A stretch of 15,092 bases of DNA, taken from NCBI GenBank assembly GCA_964461295.1, contig CAYWTX010000014.1:1-15092 (forward strand). The letters run 5' to 3'. This DNA is from CAYWTX01 sp964461295. Its GTDB lineage: Bacteria; Planctomycetota; Phycisphaerae; SM23-33. Positions within the stretch are counted from its first letter, which is position 1, and each line of letters begins with the position of its first letter. Below, one piece after another: positions 12,141 through 15,092 of this stretch. The notes below the pieces were generated by a model that saw nothing but the letters and a program-made list of their open reading frames with translations, made no database searches and was not told the DNA's origin. A program made the position numbers and the translations under genes.

Positions 12141-13889
12141 TCAGTCCCACGTCACGTCCTGCAACTGCAATTCGATGCTCGTTCTGCCGTTGAACTCGTT
12201 GATGGCCGGGGAGGCAGCGAGGTCCACCTGGTGGATGCCGACCAGGAGGTCGGCGAGGTCGCCCATGCCGAAGCCGACGGCTCGCATCGTCGCGCCGGAC
12301 TGGCTGACGACCATGGAGGCGGTGCCGCCGTTGCGGCCCATGCGTTTGGGCGGTGAGACCACGCGGCAGCCGCGGAGGGCCACGCAGGGGCGGGGGTTGC
12401 CCTGGCCGAACGGGGCCATGCGAGACAGGTGCTCGACCACCGGGTAGCCCAGGCCGACCATCGACGCTTCCGCGTCGATTGCGAGCGTGGGGACCAGTTC
12501 GTCGGCTTTCAGGTTTTCGGCGGCGTATCGCTGCATCGCGGCGGCGAAGATGTCGACCCGGTCGCGGCGGATGCGGACGCCGCCGGCCATGGCGTGCCCG
12601 CCGAAACTCTCCAGGTGCTCGGCGCAGGCAGCCAGCGCGTCGCGCATGTGCAGCCCGCTGACGGATCGCCCCGAGCCGTGGCCCACGTCGCCGCCGCCGA
12701 AGGCGATCAGCACGGCCGGGCGGCCGAACTGCTCCACCAGTCGCGAGGCGACGATGCCGATGACCCCGCCGTGCCAGCTCTCGCTGGCCAGGACGATCAC
12801 GCGGCTGGCGGGCTTGTCGAGGCCGGCGTCAGCGACCCTCTTGGCGGCCTCGTCGGCGATCTGTCGTTCGACCTTCTGTCGTTCGGCGTTCTGCTGGACG
12901 AGGTAGGCGGCGATTTCGGCGCAGCGCCTCGGCGGGGCGTCGGTGAGCAACTCGACGGCGAGGCGTGCGTGGCCCATTCGCCCGGCGGCGTTGAGGCGCG
13001 GGGCCAGCGTGAAGCCGACGTCGAACTCGCCGACCTTGCCGCCGGTCAGCCCGGCCGAGTCGAGCAGGGCCCGCATGCCGGGGTGGCGCGTGCCGACGAG
13101 CCCGCGCAAGCCGAACACGGCAAGCGAGCGGTTCTCGCCGACCAGCGGGACGACGTCGGCGATGGTGCCCAGTGCGGCCAGGCAGGTGGCGTCGAGCAGG
13201 AAGTCGCGCATGGGTTCGTCGACGCGGTTTCGGCCGCAGAGGCGTCGCGCGGTCTGCCAGGCGAGCTTGAGGGCGACGCCGGCGCCGCAGAGGTTGGCGT
13301 TGGGGTACGTGCCGCCGAGGGCGGGGTGGACGATGGCGGTCGCGTCGGGGAGTTGATCGCCGGGGGCGTGGTGGTCGGTGACGATGACGTCGAGGCCCGC
13401 GGCGCGGGCGGCGGCGAGGGGCTCGATGGCCGAGATGCCGCAATCGATGGTGATGAGCAGGCCGGGCCCGCCGGCGGCGAGCTTGGCGACGGCCTCGGCG
13501 TTGACGCCGTAGCCTTCGTCGAGGCGGTGGGGGACGTAGAACTCGCTCCTGGCGCCGGCCATCTTGAGGCATGCGTGGAGGATGGCGACGCCTGTGATGC
13601 CGTCGACGTCGTAGTCGCCGTAGAGGATGATGCGCTGCCCGGCGGAAACGGCGGCGGCGATGCGCTCGGCGGCGGGGATGGCGCCGGCGAGCAGTTCGGG
13701 GTCGTGCAGGTCGGTGAGCTTGGGGTTGAGGAAGGCCTTGGCGGCGTCGGGGGCCGTCACGCCGCGGTTGGCGAGCACCGGGCCGACCAGCGGGGCGGTG
13801 CGGAGTTGGCGGGCGAGCCCCTCGGCCGCGGGGTGCGGCTGGGCGATCCGCCAGCGAAGCGACCTGGGCCTCCATGCTCCGCGCGCCAT
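12141..13889 (-). CDS. recJ: Single-stranded-DNA-specific exonuclease RecJ
   Basis: Degrades single-stranded DNA 5' to 3' in recombination, mismatch and base-excision repair; cytoplasmic. The 582-residue protein is of normal RecJ length. The DHH phosphoesterase core shows LYGDYDVDGITG (89-100), ITIDCGIS (147-154), VTDHHAPGD (170-178) and LGTIADVVPL (240-249), all metal-binding motifs. The DHHA1 domain shows SWHGGVIGIVASRLVE (371-386), GSGRSVSGLHMRDAL (405-419) and FGGHAMAGG (429-437). The remaining ~100 residues (RMAPFGQGNPRPC onward) fit the OB-fold. The frame extends 17 codons further, but AAGGAGG at 13897-13903, seven bases before the ATG, fixes the start at 13889. All catalytic residues appear intact. 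It is the only gene on its strand here and converges with the ATPase gene, so it is probably monocistronic from the TACAAT promoter. Confidence 0.97.
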   Translation of the reverse strand: MARGAWRPRSLRWRIAQPHPAAEGLARQLRTAPLVGPVLANRGVTAPDAAKAFLNPKLTDLHDPELLAGAIPAAERIAAAVSAGQRIILYGDYDVDGITGVAILHACLKMAGARSEFYVPHRLDEGYGVNAEAVAKLAAGGPGLLITIDCGISAIEPLAAARAAGLDVIVTDHHAPGDQLPDATAIVHPALGGTYPNANLCGAGVALKLAWQTARRLCGRNRVDEPMRDFLLDATCLAALGTIADVVPLVGENRSLAVFGLRGLVGTRHPGMRALLDSAGLTGGKVGEFDVGFTLAPRLNAAGRMGHARLAVELLTDAPPRRCAEIAAYLVQQNAERQKVERQIADEAAKRVADAGLDKPASRVIVLASESWHGGVIGIVASRLVEQFGRPAVLIAFGGGDVGHGSGRSVSGLHMRDALAACAEHLESFGGHAMAGGVRIRRDRVDIFAAAMQRYAAENLKADELVPTLAIDAEASMVGLGYPVVEHLSRMAPFGQGNPRPCVALRGCRVVSPPKRMGRNGGTASMVVSQSGATMRAVGFGMGDLADLLVGIHQVDLAASPAINEFNGRTSIELQLQDVTWD

Positions 13890-13896
13890 CGTGTGG

Positions 13897-13903
13897 CCTC
13901 CTT
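13897..13903 (-). promoter_or_regulatory. Strong ribosome binding site deciding the recJ start
   Basis: On the minus strand AAGGAGG sits seven bases before ATG 13889, a near-perfect Shine-Dalgarno. It rules out the in-frame ATG 17 codons upstream. Confidence 0.8.
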
Positions 13904-13912
13904 GATGACGAG

Positions 13913-13940
13913 ATTGTAACGCATCGGGAGGAAGAAGCAA
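13913..13940 (-). promoter_or_regulatory. Sigma-70-like promoter of recJ
   Basis: On the minus strand TTGCTT (13935-13940), a 16-base spacer, then TACAAT (13913-13918). The -10 matches 5 of 6 and the -35 keeps TTG. The leader would be only about 18 bases, just enough for the AAGGAGG site. Confidence 0.45.
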
Positions 13941-14023
13941 CCGAGGACGAGCGGGAGGGCAGGTGCGTCCACAGGTTTCCCGGCGCGGCCGGCGGCCGCA
14001 ACCAAAGGGACATGCGCCCTCAT

Positions 14024-14096
14024 CGCAGAGAACGCGGAGGTCGCACAGAGAAGTTCACTACAACCTCTGTTCTCTGCGTTCTTCGCGTACTTTGCG
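14024..14096. repeat. Imperfect purine/pyrimidine-rich palindrome
   Basis: The left arm CGCAGAGAACGCGGAGG... (from 14024) and the right arm ...TTCTCTGCGTTCTTCGCG...TTTGCG (to 14096) are imperfect reverse complements around a ~12-base loop. The oligopurine arm resembles the terminal repeats of the element at 3388-3670, so both may belong to one wider repeat family. No gene was found in 13941-14225 around it. Confidence 0.5.
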
Positions 14097-14225
14097 CTGA
14101 AAATCTTGTTCGCCTGCGAGGGAAAGCATCATCAGCAGTGCAGATGACGAAGATTCGGACGAGAAGGAAGATCGCTTCCTCCTGTGCGCTCCAAGACCCG
14201 CGTATCGTCAGTGATCTGTAAGGCG

Positions 14226-14339
14226 CCGTCACGAAATAACTTGTTCACGTTTCCCAGGTGGCACAGGTCTCCGACCTGTGCTGCACAGCTTGGAAAGCTG
14301 TGCCACCAAGACTGGCTTGCTCAGGTTACTTCGTGACGG
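14226..14339. repeat. Nested cruciform MITE-like element, 114 bp
   Basis: Outer arms CCGTCACGAAATAAC (14226-14240) and GTTACTTCGTGACGG (14325-14339) pair with one mismatch over 15 bases. Inside are second arms GGTGGCACAG (14257-14266) / CTGTGCCACC (14298-14307) and two perfect hairpins, CACAGGTCTCCGACCTGTG (14262-14280) and CACAGCTTGGAAAGCTGTG (14284-14302). This three-level symmetry is typical of non-autonomous palindromic elements. It ends 66 bases before the next gene and may shape its 5' region. Confidence 0.75.
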
Positions 14340-14405
14340 ACCCTAAACGGAACAGCCGGCGCCGGAGTGGTTGCGGGCGAGGGGGCGATGTAGAATGCAC
14401 GGCGG

Positions 14406-15092
14406 ATGAGGCGGGCGTGGTGCATCTCGATGATTGCGCTGATCGCGGCGGCGTCCGGGGTGGCGGGTGCCCCATCGAGCAGACCCGCCGAACCCAGGCC
14501 GCCGGCGGATGACCTGGAGTATTGGCTCGGGCAGGCGAAGCCGGTCACGACTCAGCCGGCGCAGCCCGCGGCGGCGGCGACGCACACGGGCCCGGCGAAG
14601 CGGGTTGCTCCAGGCGGGGGCAGCCCGCTGGCCGGCAGCACGGAGTTCCGGCGTGACGACGCGCTGCCGGGGGTGATCGAACTGAGCGACGGCCGGCAAC
14701 TGCCCGGCGGGCTGTACACGACGCGCGAGAAGCCGTGGATCGTCTGGCAGGACAAGACGCGGAGCTGGCGGCAGGTTCCGTTCATCAACGTGCTGTCGAT
14801 CACGGCCGTGGTGGAAGAGGAGCGGATGGATCTGGTGTGGCGGTGGAAGGCGATGGGCGAGCCGGAGAAGGTGTACACGGGGGAGAAGTACCCGATCCGG
14901 CGCTTGGCGTGGCGGTTCCGCCTGCTGGATGGCGGCGAGGTGGAAGGCGAGACGAAGGGCCAGCCGGTGTGGGTGGAGTGGAAGGGCAGTTCGAGCGGGC
15001 CGTTCGTGCTGCACGAGCGGATGAAGGGCGCCGAAGGCACGACGCTGAAGGACCTGGTGTACGTTCGGAAGATCGTGGTGTCGCGGAAGATG
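14406..15092 (+). CDS. Secreted protein of unknown function (3' partial)
   Basis: The frame is open from ATG 14406 to the window edge (229 codons), with an in-frame TAG at 14391-14393 just upstream, so the start lies at 14406 or at the ATG at 14430. It opens with a Sec-type signal peptide (MRRAWCISMIALIAAASGVAGA), then a Pro/Ala-rich low-complexity linker (about 25-85). A structured part from ALPGVIELSDGRQLPGGLYTT onward is rich in Trp, Arg and charged residues (KPWIVWQDKTRSWRQVPF, WRWKAMGEPEKVYTGEKYP, VWVEWKGSSSGPFVLHERM). No family is recognised. It is probably periplasmic or surface exposed. No strong ribosome site is visible; the nearest purine-rich stretch is GGGGGCGATG about 20 bases upstream. 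The cruciform at 14226-14339 precedes it. Its continuous frame and biased third positions support a real gene. Confidence 0.75.
   Translation, partial: MRRAWCISMIALIAAASGVAGAPSSRPAEPRPPADDLEYWLGQAKPVTTQPAQPAAAATHTGPAKRVAPGGGSPLAGSTEFRRDDALPGVIELSDGRQLPGGLYTTREKPWIVWQDKTRSWRQVPFINVLSITAVVEEERMDLVWRWKAMGEPEKVYTGEKYPIRRLAWRFRLLDGGEVEGETKGQPVWVEWKGSSSGPFVLHERMKGAEGTTLKDLVYVRKIVVSRKM

Noticed and set aside
12429..13919. 496-codon plus-strand frame opposite recJ
   Set aside because: It is an Asp/Gly/Val-rich shadow of recJ, whose motifs are complete.

Overview
The window is high-GC DNA with long intergenic stretches packed with palindromic repeats. It reads as a fragment of a Planctomycetota-like chromosome. 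This placement is an inference from the gene families: a zinc-ribbon Ser/Thr kinase whose membrane tail resembles the planctomycete 'H-X9-DG' pseudopilins, a Tat-exported Mn/Fe superoxide dismutase, a TonB-dependent receptor that implies a Gram-negative envelope, and typical cruciform intergenic repeats. No rRNA, tRNA, integrase, transposase or CRISPR array was seen.

Layout. The left edge (2-1201, +) is the 3' part of a TonB-dependent outer-membrane receptor. Four minus-strand genes follow: superoxide dismutase (1515-2270), a DRE-TIM aldolase of the MhpE/HMGL type (2362-3312), a type I-beta DAHP synthase with an N-terminal regulatory domain (3669-4670) and a secreted beta-propeller-like protein (4776-5723). 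A plus-strand block follows: a zinc-ribbon Ser/Thr kinase with about seven membrane segments (6248-8578), a CsgG/LpoB-like membrane protein (8604-9449), an ESCRT-III/Snf7-like protein (9755-10345) and an AAA ATPase with a MIT-like N-terminus and a Vps4-like core (10725-11870). RecJ (12141-13889) is on the minus strand. A secreted protein of unknown function (14406 onward) runs off the right edge.

The most notable content is the 9.7-11.9 kb pair. The 196-residue protein matches the CHMP/Snf7 layout far better than PspA/Vipp1: a basic helical N-terminal half, a KSMRGLSK segment in the place of the eukaryotic AMKGVTK segment, an acidic C-terminal half and a terminal helix resembling a MIT-interacting motif. 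The next gene encodes a MIT-like three-helix region, a linker, a Vps4/meiotic-clade AAA domain with an SKW pore loop, and a Vps4-type C-terminal helix. Together they look like a compact bacterial ESCRT-III/Vps4 membrane-remodelling module. The membrane-bound kinase and CsgG-like protein upstream on the same strand may belong to the same process, but only proximity supports that.

Intergenic DNA is dominated by inverted repeats. A ~172-bp family occurs three times (1204-1398, 3449-3621 and, reversed, 5950-6121). One copy sits inside a larger element with perfect 23-bp ends that supplies part of the DAHP synthase stop codon. A ~200-bp nested palindrome precedes the ESCRT-III gene, and a 22-unit heptanucleotide array separates it from the ATPase gene. 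TACAAT -10-like boxes lie upstream of three minus-strand genes.
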